Positions 46,557 through 56,870 of a stretch of 64,000 nt of DNA are shown here, piece after piece. The notes under the pieces are model-generated. The model made no database searches. It worked only from the letters and a program-made list of their open reading frames with translations, and was not told where the DNA came from. Location of the stretch: assembly GCA_963556495.2 (NCBI GenBank), contig OY747704.1, forward strand, positions 36,527,501-36,591,500, given 5' to 3'. How positions within the stretch are numbered: position 1 is the first letter of the stretch; the number at the start of each line of letters is the position of its first letter. The position numbers were made by a program, and so were the translations under genes. Source of the DNA: Valencia hispanica. Taxonomy: Eukaryota; Chordata; Actinopteri; Cyprinodontiformes; Valenciidae.

Positions 46557-48313
46557 CCTTTATTTTTTTGCCTTTTAAGAATATTAAACACAACTCTTGA
46601 GTCTTTAATGATTTTCATTTGATCTTATTTTATTCAGTTTAGAGATCAAATAGGAAAAGTTCAGCGTACAAGGCTGATTAGAGTATGAACTGAATGCTGA
46701 CTCGGCACAAATAGTGTTTCTCTATCATGACTCAAGTGTGGTTGTGTCCTGTACACACAAGCATCTGTTATTTAGTATGCATCTGTGTCACTTTCGTTTT
46801 AGATAGCTGTTAAAGGGCTAACAACTTTGAGAGCACTGAAAGTCATACTGGGTGGTGATTGTTTAGTTTGTCCACGGGGATATGCAGTCAAAGAGGTAAA
46901 TAGAACATGACAGTGGAAAATGCATGCTCAGAGGACAAAACTCAAATTTATAGTTTCCTGATAAGTTTCTGTTTATACATACAGGTCTTTGGTATTCCAT
47001 TGCATTGCTCCATCTATATTTATTTGAGTTTAGATCCTTTGAGTGAAGCCGTCTGGATCATTTTTGCCAGCCGATTTTTCTTTGTATGCCCTTGACTGCC
47101 TGCAGTGAATCTTAATTCTGTTTTGGCCCACAATTCTGACGTTTTTAGCAGGGTTAAGCATTTTCTCTTGGCTCTAAATATTTTTTTTATGGCTTTGTTA
47201 CTAAACCCCTTTTAGAACTTTTATGAAGGCAACTCTTTTAGAGTTTTGCCATGTATTAATAACCCAAAGAGGCAACAAATAAATTCCTTACTGAAGAGTT
47301 CAGTTCCTTAAGGCAGAATTACCACTTTGTTGTATTTTCTAAACTTATTTATTAATTTTACATTTGATTTGACAGAAAAGTAGAGTGAAAACACCAAACT
47401 GAGGCAAATTACATAATCTATAGCGTTTATTTTGTGCAAGAAGGGGAAAGGCTATATAAGAGCCTAATTATTACAAATCACACTGGGTATTTCAATATTG
47501 CTTGTAAAAAAAAAGTATCATTGATCATACCACAATGACTCACAAGTCCTAATGAATGTTAATTACATTCAATTAAAATCCACTGAGATTAGTCAATGAG
47601 GTGTGATACCTTTATTATTATAGCTCCAAATATAAAGGGTGTGTAATAACTTATTTAAGTGTATACATGCTCTATTATCCAAAGTACTATCCATCCTGTC
47701 AACTGTGCTGCCATGTGACAATGAAAGGCTATCAAAGATGCTTTGCATGATCGGAGCGTTGCAAAATAACCCCATAAAAGCACATGCACAAAGATTTACA
47801 CGAACCAGCAAGCTCACACAGGATCCCCAAGCAAACACTGAACCAGAGAATCACTGAACATGTATACAAAGAAAGCAAAGGCTGCCTCGGTTGGTGGCAG
47901 CGTTACCTCCACCAGGGACGATAAATGTCAGTTCTCATCTTGTCATCATTTGACCCCCTTGCACAGAGGATGGATGGAAATCCATGAATGGGGAGCGGTA
48001 GGGAGACATAGTGTCCTAGGGCTAAAATTAGCAATGAGTCCTCCCTCAAGGTTTTGCAAGGACATACAGAGGACGTGCAAAATGTGTGGTTGTAACACTT
48101 ACATGAGCTTACACAGACACACACAAATGTAATTTCTTTCTACCCTTTTTCTATGTATCTTTCTTTTATCTTTACTGGCTAGTAACTGTTTTTGTTAGAC
48201 CGCCTATGAATGTAGAATGGATGGAAAATGTTTTTCTCCCCACTCATTTTTCCTGAACTTTCATCCCATCTCTGCTTCTTACCAAGAATTTTGCTCTTTT
48301 TACACCCTTACAG
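46557..48313. other. Intronic stretch up to exon b, nothing recognised
   Basis: AT-rich. Short open frames (up to 90 codons at 47860-48132) have no recognisable features. The pyrimidine-rich tract and TTACAG before 48314 are the acceptor of exon b. Confidence 0.5.
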
Positions 48314-48487
48314 GAGATCTCAGACTACGACTTACAGGAGTTAGTGCTGAAGTCAATTGGCCGGCTGACTTTAGTTCGCCAGATGTTCCCAATGCCCCAG
48401 AACACATCTCAGCGCTGTGTCAAACACAACCACAGGATTAATACGTCCCTCTGTGACCCTAAAAGCCCTAAGGCTCAGCAGCTTGAG
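48314..48487 (+). CDS. grid2: Delta-type ionotropic glutamate receptor, exon b (amino-terminal domain)
   Basis: This 174-bp, phase-0 exon encodes 58 residues, from [11 protein letters not shown] to KAQQLE. The acceptor is CCCTTACAG and the donor GTGAGT. Family hallmarks visible are the IGRLT-xx-RQ-x-FP segment, the PQN-x-SQRC segment with its cysteine, the NHRI motif and LCDP with a second cysteine. The two cysteines lie where delta receptors form a lobe-2 disulfide (inference). From memory the sequence fits GRID2 better than GRID1, but it differs at about a third of positions, which is a lot for this conserved protein. A divergent fish paralogue is possible. The frame is open and splice sites are intact, so it looks functional. 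Confidence 0.88.
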
Positions 48488-48699
48488 GTGAGTTGGTTTG
48501 GGGATTTGTCCAGAGAAATGATGATCAAAGAAATTCTAAGTATTTAAGGGAGCATCAAAGTGTGGAGATGCCAGTGACTGAACTAACAAGTTTTTCAAAT
48601 TAGTGGATGGCGATTATTGTTCAATAATCTTTTTTTTTTGTGTGTGTGGAATAAAATGTGTTAACAAAACCGATTTGAGTGTTTTAAAGTGCATTGCAA

Positions 48700-49203
48700 A
48701 TCATCTACACTTATTAGGCATAACATCTTATGTTGTGGAGTTGGTTGAGGAGTATAAAAACCTTGGGGTTCACCTGGACAGCAGACTGAACAGTGAAGCA
48801 GTCTACAAGAAGGGACAGAGCAGACAGAACTTCTTGAGGAAGCTTAGGTCCTTCAAGGTTTACAGCAAGATGCTGCAAATCTTCTACAAGTCTGTTGTGG
48901 AGAGTGAAATCTCTTCGCCCATCATCTGTTGGGGTAGCAGCATCAGAGCCAGGGACTTAAAAAGGCTCAGCAACCTGATAAAGAAGGCTGGTTCTGTTTT
49001 TTCCACTAATGTGGAACCACTGGAGATGATGCGAAGAAGGATTCTTTATAAAATTAAAAAATGAATGGACAACCCTGAGAATCCTCTTCACAAGACTATC
49101 CTACAACAGAGTGTCTTCAGTTGGATGCTTCTTAGTATGAGCTTCAACAACACTTAATTTCCCTCAGGGGCCAATAAAGTATTTTTGAATTGAATTGAAT
49201 GAT
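48700..49203 (+). mobile_element. LINE 3' end (Rex1/L2-like), plus strand
   Basis: An open frame to 49061 reads VELVEEYKNLGVHLDSRL, KKGQSRQNFLRKLRSFKVYS, FYKSVVESEI and CWGSS, the C-terminal part of a fish LINE ORF2 that follows the reverse transcriptase domain. The 3' end has CAGGGGCCAATAAAGTA and a (TTGAA)n tail at about 49187-49203. It lies only 210 bp downstream of exon b in sense orientation. The clade assignment is from memory of the wording. Confidence 0.75.
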
Positions 49204-49204
49204 A

Positions 49205-49700
49205 GCCACCTGCCCAAGAATGGGTTGATAACCACTTTGCTGTGAAAAAAAAGCTCTTACCTGTCACGGCATGGACTCCACTAGACTACTGAGTGTGTGC
49301 TGTGTTATCTTGCAGCAATATGTTAGCAACAGATCCTTTAAGTCCTGTAGGTTGCAAGTTGGGGTCTCTGTGGAGGTGTTTCCAGCACCTCCTAAAGACG
49401 CACAGTTGGAGTGAGATCAAGGGAGCTTGGAGGTTAAGTCAACATCTTAAAAATGTTGTTGTGCTCCTCAAACCATTCCTGAACAATTTTTGCTTGATGG
49501 CAGAGAACATTGTCCTGTTAGAAGAGACCGCAGCCAACAGAGCATGCAGTTTCCATTAAGGGCATACATGGTCTGCAGCTATGCTTGAGTAGGCGGTGCG
49601 TGTAAAAGTAACATCAAGATAAATGGTAGGACCCAAGGTTTCCCAGTTGAGCATTTCCCTAACCATGGACCTTTCACAGATTCGCCACTGTTCCTCCCTT
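49205..49700 (-). pseudogene. Tc1-type transposase relic, C-terminal half
   Basis: The minus strand contains the block QDNVLCHQAKIVQEWFEEHN followed by NIFKMLT, then a degraded PPSSLDLTP in place of PNSPDLNP, and NLQDLKDLLLT with LVESMP near the end. The second catalytic Asp is visible. The N-terminal half was not followed. This is a third Tc1 lineage, distinct from those at 0.9, 33-36 and 55.8 kb. It abuts the LINE tail at 49203. Confidence 0.65.
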
Positions 49701-50137
49701 TTTCTGTCAAATTTTAATAAATACTGACTTCTGTAGTTAGGGAATACTACAAATCACAATCTCGCCCGTGACACACTTGCTTAAATCAATACATTTGCCT
49801 ATTTTCCTTCTTCTAATGCCTTAACATTAACAACAAAGTGTTAACTTACTGTATAATGCTGTATATCCCATACAGTAATAGGTGCAATACGGAAGAGATC
49901 AGTGTTTTTCATTTGGTCATAATCCTGTCTCTGCTTGGTATATAATACATGCATTCAATTTGATTACATTTTAATGGAGAAAAAGTGAAAAATCATGATT
50001 GAAGAACCAGCTTCAAGAAGAAAAATACTAAATAAAACGTTAAACTTACCTTGTCAGTTTGAGCAAAATATAAATTGGGATTTGTTCCCCTCATTGCTTT
50101 GTAATACAAAATGATTTACAAATATGAGTGTTTGGCC

Positions 50138-50232
50138 CCAAATCAACTTTTTTTGCTGATAAACTGTATAAATGAGTGTCTAATAGTGCTGTCTATGTGT
50201 GTAGTCATTAATTCGACATTTTAGTGCATCTG
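50138..50232 (+). repeat. Dispersed repeat segment, second family, copy 2
   Basis: Shares CCCCAAATCAA, AACTGTATAAATGAGTGTC, TAATAGTGCTGTCT and ATTTTAGTGCA in the same order with 21338-21440. Family and full extent are unknown; this copy precedes a Tc1 relic by about 280 bp. Confidence 0.65.
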
Positions 50233-50514
50233 ATTTGTGGGTTGATGTGGGTTGAGTAGGACTCTGGAAATTAGTGAGTTGCAAGGTTTTAATAGTTTTA
50301 GAATTTTCACTAGTTTTAATTTGTTTTTACAATTTGTTAGTTTAGTTTTTGTTTTTAGAAAATGCTTAGTTTCAGTTTTGTTTTTATTTTCAGTTATAGT
50401 TTTGTCTTTTGGTAATACAAGTTGCAGACTGGGGGAAGACTAAAAAAAGAAATGTGTACCAGAATCTCAGGAAATGATTATACTTTTTAAAAAAAATTAT
50501 TGACATGGGGCAAA

Positions 50515-51440
50515 TAAGCAACCATACATATCAGGCAAGGCAGGCGACAAATGTGCTTGTGTCTGTTCAAACGGTCAGAAACGGACTCTATGAGGGTGGC
50601 ATGAGGGCCCAATGTCCACAGGTGGGGGTTGTACTTACAGCCCAACACTGAGCAGGATGTTGGCATTTGCCAGAGAACACCAAGATTTACAAATTTGCCT
50701 CTGGCACCCTGTGCTCTTCACAGATGAAACAGGTTCACACTGAGCACGTGACAGACATGACAGAGTCTGGAGACGGTGTGGAGAATATTCTGCTGCCTGC
50801 AATATCCACCAGTATGACCGGTTTGGCAGTCAGTAATGGTGTGGGGTGTCATTTCTTTGGGGGGGGGGGGGGGGGCGAGCGCACAGCCCTCCATGTGCTT
50901 GGCAGAGGTAGCCTGACTGCCATTAGGTACCCTGAAGAGGAAGGCATTGATGCAATGGACTGGCCTGCCTCTTCCCCAGACCTGAATCCAATTGACCACA
51001 TCTGGAACATCATGTCTCCCTCCATCCACCAACGCCACATTGCACCACAGACTGTCCTGGAGTTGGCGGATGCTTTAGTCCAGGTCTGGAAGGAGATCCC
51101 TCAGGAGACCATCCGCCACCTCATCAGGATGATGTCCAGGTGTTGTAGGGAGGTCATACAGGCACATGGAGGCCACACACACTACTGAGCCTCATTTTGA
51201 CTTGTTTTAAGGACACTGCATTAAAGTTGGATCAGCCGGTAGTTTGTTTTTCCACTTTCATTTTGAGTGTGATACAAATCTAGATCTCCATGGGTTGATA
51301 AATTTGATTTCCATTGATAATGTTTTGTGTGATTTTGTTGTCAGCACATTCAACTATGTAAAGAACAAAGTATTTATCAAGAATATTTCATACCTTCAGA
51401 TCTAGGATGTGTTCTCTTTGTTTTCTTAGCAGTTTATTTT
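50515..51440 (+). mobile_element. Tc1-type transposon relic (same family as 32978-36149)
   Basis: The 3' untranslated part (51190-51440) matches the left arm of the 33-kb copy in inverted sense: TGGGTTGATA, ATTTGATTTCCATTGATAAT, TTGTGTGATTTTGTTGTCAG and CTAGGATGTGTTCTC, ending CTTAGCAGTTTATT in place of TTGAGCAGTGTA. The 5' third is missing. Confidence 0.8.
50540..51188 (+). pseudogene. Tc1-type transposase relic, lacking the second catalytic block
   Basis: The relic reads from a middle part (CPQVGVVLTAQH-like, about 50600) through CTCTTCACAGATGAAACAGG (first Asp), then a run of 17 G at 50859-50875 where the VMVWGGIS motif should lie. It continues ALHVLGRGSLTAIRYP and jumps straight to EEEGIDAMDWPASSPDLNPI. 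The QDN block with the second catalytic Asp is deleted between 50929 and 50937. NPIDHIW replaces the usual NPIEHIW, so the third catalytic Glu is Asp. The C-terminus IRHLIRMMSRCCREVIQAHG ends GGHTHY at 51188. Confidence 0.85.
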
Positions 51441-53351
51441 TGATCCCCTACTAAAAATAGTCACTACAATTATTCATTGATTATCCAAACTCTGACCACT
51501 GCTTACATTTAAGATGCTGATCACTTAAATATTCCACACACTTCAGAACAGTCAAGCTATCCCTTTTCATCGGCTCTGGCTTTTGGTGGAACTTTAATAT
51601 GTCCTAACAAACACCACAGCAGTAACATAAGCTGCCTGAGTGTGAATCATTTAAAAGAAAAAATAAGTAAACAAAAGTGGAGGAATAGTAATCATACATT
51701 TCCTTCATTTTATTCATTTCTAATACTGCATTTGTATTATTGATGGTTGCAAGTGCATGTGCCGCAATGTAGACATGTCTTCTTTGTCACCACAATCCCC
51801 TTACTCAGTAATAATGGTGCTGGCCAAATAGCAATAGGAGTGGCTTTCTCTTGACATTTTACTCTTTGAATTTTAATTTCCTTGATGGATGACCAGAAAA
51901 AAATATCAAAGTGTTTGCTCTTTCTGCTGAGCTTTACCTCTGATACTAGACAGCTCTGCGACACGATAAATATTAGGCTTACTTTCCCTTTCAAGGTCTA
52001 ATAGAGTCAATAACCAACCGATAACATCAATAACAGTTTATCACTGATTTATTGACAAAGACATCAATGTTTTTCCACTAGCTCATGTCTGTTTGGATAC
52101 CATATTAGATCCAAGCTGGACCAATCATTCTTCGTAGTTGACTTTTATAGTGAGTGAGTCTATACAGTTTCTTCAGTTTACATTTTGTGTCAGGAGAAAT
52201 TCTGAGCAATGAAGTCCAAGAACTGTCAGCAGAACAACTCAGTGACAGTGGCAAGGCATGGAAGTGGCAAGGCATGGAAGGCATAAAACATAGAAATGTG
52301 ATTTAAGTTTAGTGATTTAAGTCTAAGTTAATAGTGTGCATAGTAAATGATGGCCTGGGCTATGGAGATGACTTAGAACCAACAGTCAGTCAAAGAAAAC
52401 TTTAAATCTAAGCCAGTGAAGCTTCTCCCCATATTTTTTTAATTGAACAGCATTTTAAAGGCTCAAAAAATTGAGACAAAGATAATCAGATCTGATGCAA
52501 AAGATGTGAAACATGACATGTACCACTGACACACTGTGTGAGAGCTTGAATGAAATCCGCTTTTATACCAGTAGGCTTAGACTGGGGCAACAATTCAGAT
52601 TTTACCATGGCACTGAACCAAAGCAAGAGTAATTATGGTGCTATATTGACTTTAGGACAACTTCCTAACTTAAGCCTCTCAAAACGTTTGAAAAGGAACA
52701 CAACTATGGTTTATATCTAATCTGATTCAGCTTCACAAGAAAGGAATAATATCCCAGCACTCCTTGTGTTGTATTATGGTATATTGTATTTTAGCTTTCC
52801 TCCAGATTCAAAGGTTTTAGAATAATTGATTTGGTGATTTGACATTGTCACTGCTTTGTGAGACAAAACTTCTATCAGTTTGAAAAAGTTTGTCCATGCT
52901 TTTTCTTTTGATCTAATTTGACAGATTTTTTTTCCTATGCTCTTTAAACCGTGAAAGTTTGTTGGTTGGTGTGTGTGTCTGTATGTGTTTGTGTTTCTTT
53001 GTTTTTTGGATAAATTCCCTAAAGACTGACAGTATATATGAATGGGTACATCAGCCATAGAGCTGCCATAAAACTGAATGGAGAAAAGGGAACAGTCTTA
53101 TTTATGTGTCAAGACAAACTTGTAAAATTGAGTTAATGTTCTCTTGACTGATGTTGTGACACAAGACCCTGGAGGAACATATTTGATGAAAGATGGAAAT
53201 ATACAGATGACAGAAATGTTTGTGATGTTTATGTGGATATCTCCATTTCAGGCTGGTCCCATTCTATGCTTCATCGACCATAATCAGGGCACTGATGTAT
53301 TTCGCAATGTATGGCTGGATCCTGCATATTTCATTTTTATGTGGATTTTAA
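51441..53351. other. Intronic stretch, nothing recognised
   Basis: AT-rich. A tandem copy of AGTGGCAAGGCATGGA occurs at 52250-52279. Otherwise unremarkable. Confidence 0.45.
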
Positions 53352-54055
53352 AGGTCTCATTCACTCGTTTTTTCTATAAATTTAATGGGGTCTCTTGTCT
53401 AAGTTAATGCCTTGAGTCATTTTCTGTGGAAAAAAATGCTCTTTCGCTCCTGTTTCAGGGGGTTTCAGTTTGTCAGAGGAGTGGGTGGGGGGAAATTTCA
53501 GGATTACAAGTCTAACTCATTATTATTCATGATATGCAAACGTCCTGCCTATAATTGGCTAACAGCAATGCCACTCGTATGGTGCATTCAAACAAATGAA
53601 CAAACAACTTACTTCGCTGGTAGTTCTCCAAAGACAAATTCTAACAGTTTCATCCTCAGCTCCTCTTTCTTGGGTAAAAAATGCAACATGGAGGTGCTAT
53701 GTCCACAAATAACACAAGCCCTAACGTGTTCCACCATATTGTGGAGTTGCTATGGTTAGCTTCTACTAGCAGCTACAGTTAACTTTTTTGCTCTTTGCTG
53801 GTCGCAAAATCAATACAGCATTCCCGCAAAGGTCGCAAGCCAAGGTAGGCAAGACCATGAATACTAATTTTCCCTGTGACGTAGAAGGGACTGGCAATTT
53901 TCTGACTCGCTCATTTTTTGCCATCTATTTCCTTTCAGTCGCTAATGCAGGCAATCGCGATTGAAGAAAATGTTTACGTGGAGCATGCTACTCAGAGTGA
54001 CCACTCATATTACAAAACGAACAAGTAATACTCTGTTTCTCAGTGAATGAAACCT
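53352..54055. mobile_element. TTAA-flanked MITE (Kolobok- or piggyBac-like)
   Basis: TTAA on both sides (53348-53351, 54056-54059). The left end AGGTCTCATTCACTCG and the reverse-complemented right end AGGTTTCATTCACTGA match at 13 of 16 positions. The 704-bp interior is non-coding, with a 115-codon chance frame. Its ends differ from the TTAA element at 41.2 kb. Confidence 0.75.
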
Positions 54056-54533
54056 TTAAATGAATTAAGGTAAAAAGGGCTCTTGCTTTAAATGATGTCT
54101 GCAATTTTAACTTGGATGTCCAAACATGAAACAAGAGCTTCTCGAGGTTAATTAAAACTCCTTTCAGCATATTTTTTATTTTAATGGATAAAGTGTAGGG
54201 TTTTGTATTCATTCGACTGCTGAGCATTGAGAGAATTCCATGTTTGACTCCCGAATATTTGCACATTTTTTACATTAATTAACTGTTTGCATATTTACAT
54301 ATGTGTGTGGGTGTATAGTTAGTGGTTCACCTTGTAAGAGAAAATAAGAGATGGCAGAAAAAGAAAGAGGGCAAATAAAATGAGGTTGGGCTGAGGTAAC
54401 AGATCAGCTCAACAGTCGGCAAGTTGCCCAATTTCACACTGCAATGAAGCACATCAAGTTGAATTGACCACGCACACACATATTTTCACTGCGACTTTTT
54501 AAAAGACAAATCAAAGCTTTGACAAAGAAAAAA

Positions 54534-54572
<39 letters not shown>

Positions 54573-55140
54573 CACACACAAAACTTTGGAATATGTTGTG
54601 ATTTTGCTCAAATCTATCAATGGTCAATCTAATACATAATTGCTAACCCTATTAGGGCATAGTGACAATATGTATGTTTGAAGGAGCTACGGTGAGGCTT
54701 TCAAACTAAGTAGTACTATTTCAACTGCCTAACAAGGTGGTTCTGGTATCATGCTGAGGGTCTGTTTCAGTCACAGTGATTGCACAAATTGAATGAAATA
54801 ATGTAGTAGGCGAAATGCCTCCAAATTATTCTCTGTGTCGAAACAGCAGCTAAAAGGTTGACACTTGGACAAAACTGAGTCTTTGAGCAGGACAGGGGTT
54901 GTTTTGGGAAAAAGCAAGTTGTATGTTGCATAGTGATTTTCACCTTGACAAAAAGATCTAATAAAATACATGAAAACACAAAAAAATGCAGATCGGCTTC
55001 AAAACATTTAAATATCATGAAAGTTACACTTTTTCCAATTATTTCTCAGAGTGAACTTCGTATAGATTCGTTACACATAGTAAAATATTCCAGGCCTTTA
55101 TTTATTGTAATCTTGATGGATTATGTCTTACAGAAATTAA
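54056..55140. other. Intronic stretch with a TA microsatellite
   Basis: AT-rich; a (TA)n run of about 30 bp at 54537-54566 is followed by a short CA run. No other element recognised. Confidence 0.5.
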
Positions 55141-55144
55141 AACA

Positions 55145-55720
55145 AGTGGCTGTGGCTCAGGTGGTAGGAGTTCATCCTGTAACTGGTGGGTTGCCGGTTC
55201 GAACCGCCGCGTCGTCCATCTTGGTCTTTGTGTTTTTGGGCAAGACACTTTACCCGCCTTGCCTGGTAGTCAAAGAGCCCGGTGGCACCTGTGTGTATGA
55301 CACCTTCACTAATGTCAGTGTCTCAAGCTGTGTAGCCACAGCTGTCCTGGCTACATTTAGCTTTTAATTTATTTAAAATATCATCTTTATGTTGTGGAAA
55401 TGTTGTGATGCATTTTGTGGGGGGAAAAAGATCTGAATATTTTTTATGCATTTTGCACAATACATGTTGTTAAATGGCATTCTACACTTTTTTTAAATTT
55501 GTTGTTCTGCTGCAATGTATCTGGAAAGTGAGATTGTTCATAAACAGTCCTTTTGACATATAAAGAAAAAAAGAATATATCGCAATAGATATCGTTACCG
55601 CACATGCTTTAGATTATGTTGCAATATACATTTGAGGCCATATCGCCCAGCCCTAGTGTGAAGTGTTTTGGGGTTCTCAGGACTAGATAAAGCGCTATAC
55701 AAGTACAGGTACAAGTATTG
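55145..55720 (+). repeat. tRNA-derived SINE, interrupted
   Basis: The A box lies in GTGGCTCAGGTGGTAGGAG and the B box in GGTTCGAACC, followed by TGGGCAAGACACTTTACCC, CTGGTAGTCAAAGAGCCCGG and AGCCACAGCTGTCCTGGCTAC up to about 55362. The 3' end (GTGTGAAGTGTTTTGGGG to AAAGCGCTATACAAGTACAG) resumes at 55657. Part of the middle (CCATCACCAGTGTGTGAATG) is missing and replaced by 55363-55656. Confidence 0.8.
55363..55656. mobile_element. MITE end inside the SINE
   Basis: The right end TTGAGGCCATATCGCCCAGC ending CCTA, with ATATCGCAATAGATATCG just inside, is a typical terminus of hAT-like fish MITEs that begin TAGGGCTGGGCGATATGGCC. The matching left terminus is absent, so the element is truncated or was inserted together with a deletion of the SINE. 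Confidence 0.5.
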
Positions 55721-55823
55721 GAAACTCATGGTGTCACATCCTAATCAGCTAACTTACTCAAAACACTGCAAAGGTTTCCTTAGCCTCTAAATGTTCTCAG
55801 GTGGGTCAGTAGCCTATACAATC

Positions 55824-56637
55824 ATGGAGGAAACTGCTGACTGGACAGATGTCCAGAAGAAGGTCATTGACCCCTGCCACAAGGAGGCTGCCACTAAAGA
55901 GCTGTTGAAGACTCTTATTCAGAATGGCTTTTAACTAGTTATATGTGTTCTGTTTTTCATTAGTTTTTAATGTTTTCATTTTCTGTGTTTTTGGTTTTCT
56001 TATAAAAGCACTTTGTGGTTTTCTGACTTGTGAAATGTGCTATATAAACACAATTTACTTACTATTGCTCAATAAGCTGGTTGTTCACATAATGTTGTTG
56101 CATATTCATATAAAGCTGAGTGAAAGGAAGTGTGGTAGGAAAATGTGTACCAACACCAAGGATAACTGTAACCTTAAGAGAATTGTCAAGCAAAATCCAT
56201 TCAAGATTTGGGGGAGCTTGTTGGTTTAGTTTGTTTTCTGAAGTCCACCGTCAATACAGCTATCTACCGGGAAATGTTAGAGCACTACATGTTTCCGTCT
56301 ACTGATAAGGTTTATGGAGATGCTGATTTAATTTTCCAACAGGACTTTGCACCTGCCCGGTACTGTGAAAGGTACCAAAAGCTGGTTCAACGATTATGGT
56401 ATCACTGTGCTTGATTGGTCAGCGAACTCACTTGAACTGAACCTTATGGAGAATCTATGGAGTATTGACAAGAAGAAGATGGCAGACACCAAACCCAACA
56501 ATGCAGATAACCTGAAGGCCGCTATCAAAGCAACCTGGACTTAAATTTCAACTCAGCTGTGTCACAGGCTGCTCGCCTCCATGCCACGCCAAATTGATGC
56601 AGTAATTCATGCAAAAAGAGCCCTTGCCAAGTATTGA
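55824..56637 (+). pseudogene. Tc1-type transposase relic
   Basis: The ATG at 55824 is followed by DWTDVQKKVIDPCHKEA, then the LINE insertion, then GCTCAATAAGCTGGTTGTTC and KCGRKMCTNTKDN-like helix-turn-helix remains. Most of the central part with the first catalytic Asp is deleted after GGGGGAGCTTG at 56220. The rest gives TAIYREMLEHYMFPSTDKVY, FQQD (second Asp), KSWFNDYGITVLDWSANS, ELNLMENLW in place of PDLNPIENLW, PNNADNLKAAIKATW and SMPRQIDAVIHAK, and ends KY-stop at 56637. It is inactive. Confidence 0.8.
55893..56066 (+). mobile_element. L2-type LINE 3' end, severely 5'-truncated
   Basis: About 170 bp with GCACTTTGTGGTTTTCTGAC, GTGAAATGTGCTATATAAAC and a short (TTAC)n tail, the characteristic 3' end of fish L2 LINEs, interrupting the Tc1 coding sequence between GTCATTGACCCC...GGCT and GCTCAATAAGCTGG. 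It is the only clear L2 end here in sense orientation to the receptor gene. Confidence 0.7.
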
Positions 56638-56870
56638 GTGAATAGAAATGAATCTTTTTCAGAGGCCTTACATTTATGTTTAAAATATTTTTGTTGATCT
56701 CATGTCATATTCTGATTTTATGAGCGATACAGTTTTCCTTCTTAGGATAATTAGGAGAAATAAAGACATGACATTTTCCCCACTGTGTAATGAATCTACA
56801 TTGAGTTTCACTTTCTGAAATTAGTGCAAAAATATAAAAATAACTTTTTGACGATGTTCAAATAAATTTT

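Larger units (their letters stand above)
32780..48313 (+). other. grid2: Intron between receptor exons a and b
   Basis: This 15.5-kb intron has donor GTGAGG and acceptor CTTACAG. It begins, about 130 bp after the donor, with a nested LINE/Tc1/LINE insertion and carries several further elements listed separately. No additional exon is visible. Confidence 0.75.
55722..56870 (+). mobile_element. Tc1-type transposon relic holding an L2 3' end
   Basis: The left arm CACATCCTAATCAGCTAACT leads to an N-terminal coding part at 55824. A LINE tail occupies 55893-56066. Coding sequence resumes at 56067, and the 3' arm (CTTTTTGACGATGTTCAAAT) ends near 56870. Both termini are eroded. Confidence 0.75.

Noticed and set aside
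47860..48132. 90-codon frame shortly before exon b, considered as an additional exon
   Set aside because: The peptide has no resemblance to delta receptors, and exon a joins exon b in frame without it.
50667..51188. 173-codon frame, considered as an intact gene
   Set aside because: It is a Tc1 transposase relic with a deleted catalytic block and a G17 tract.
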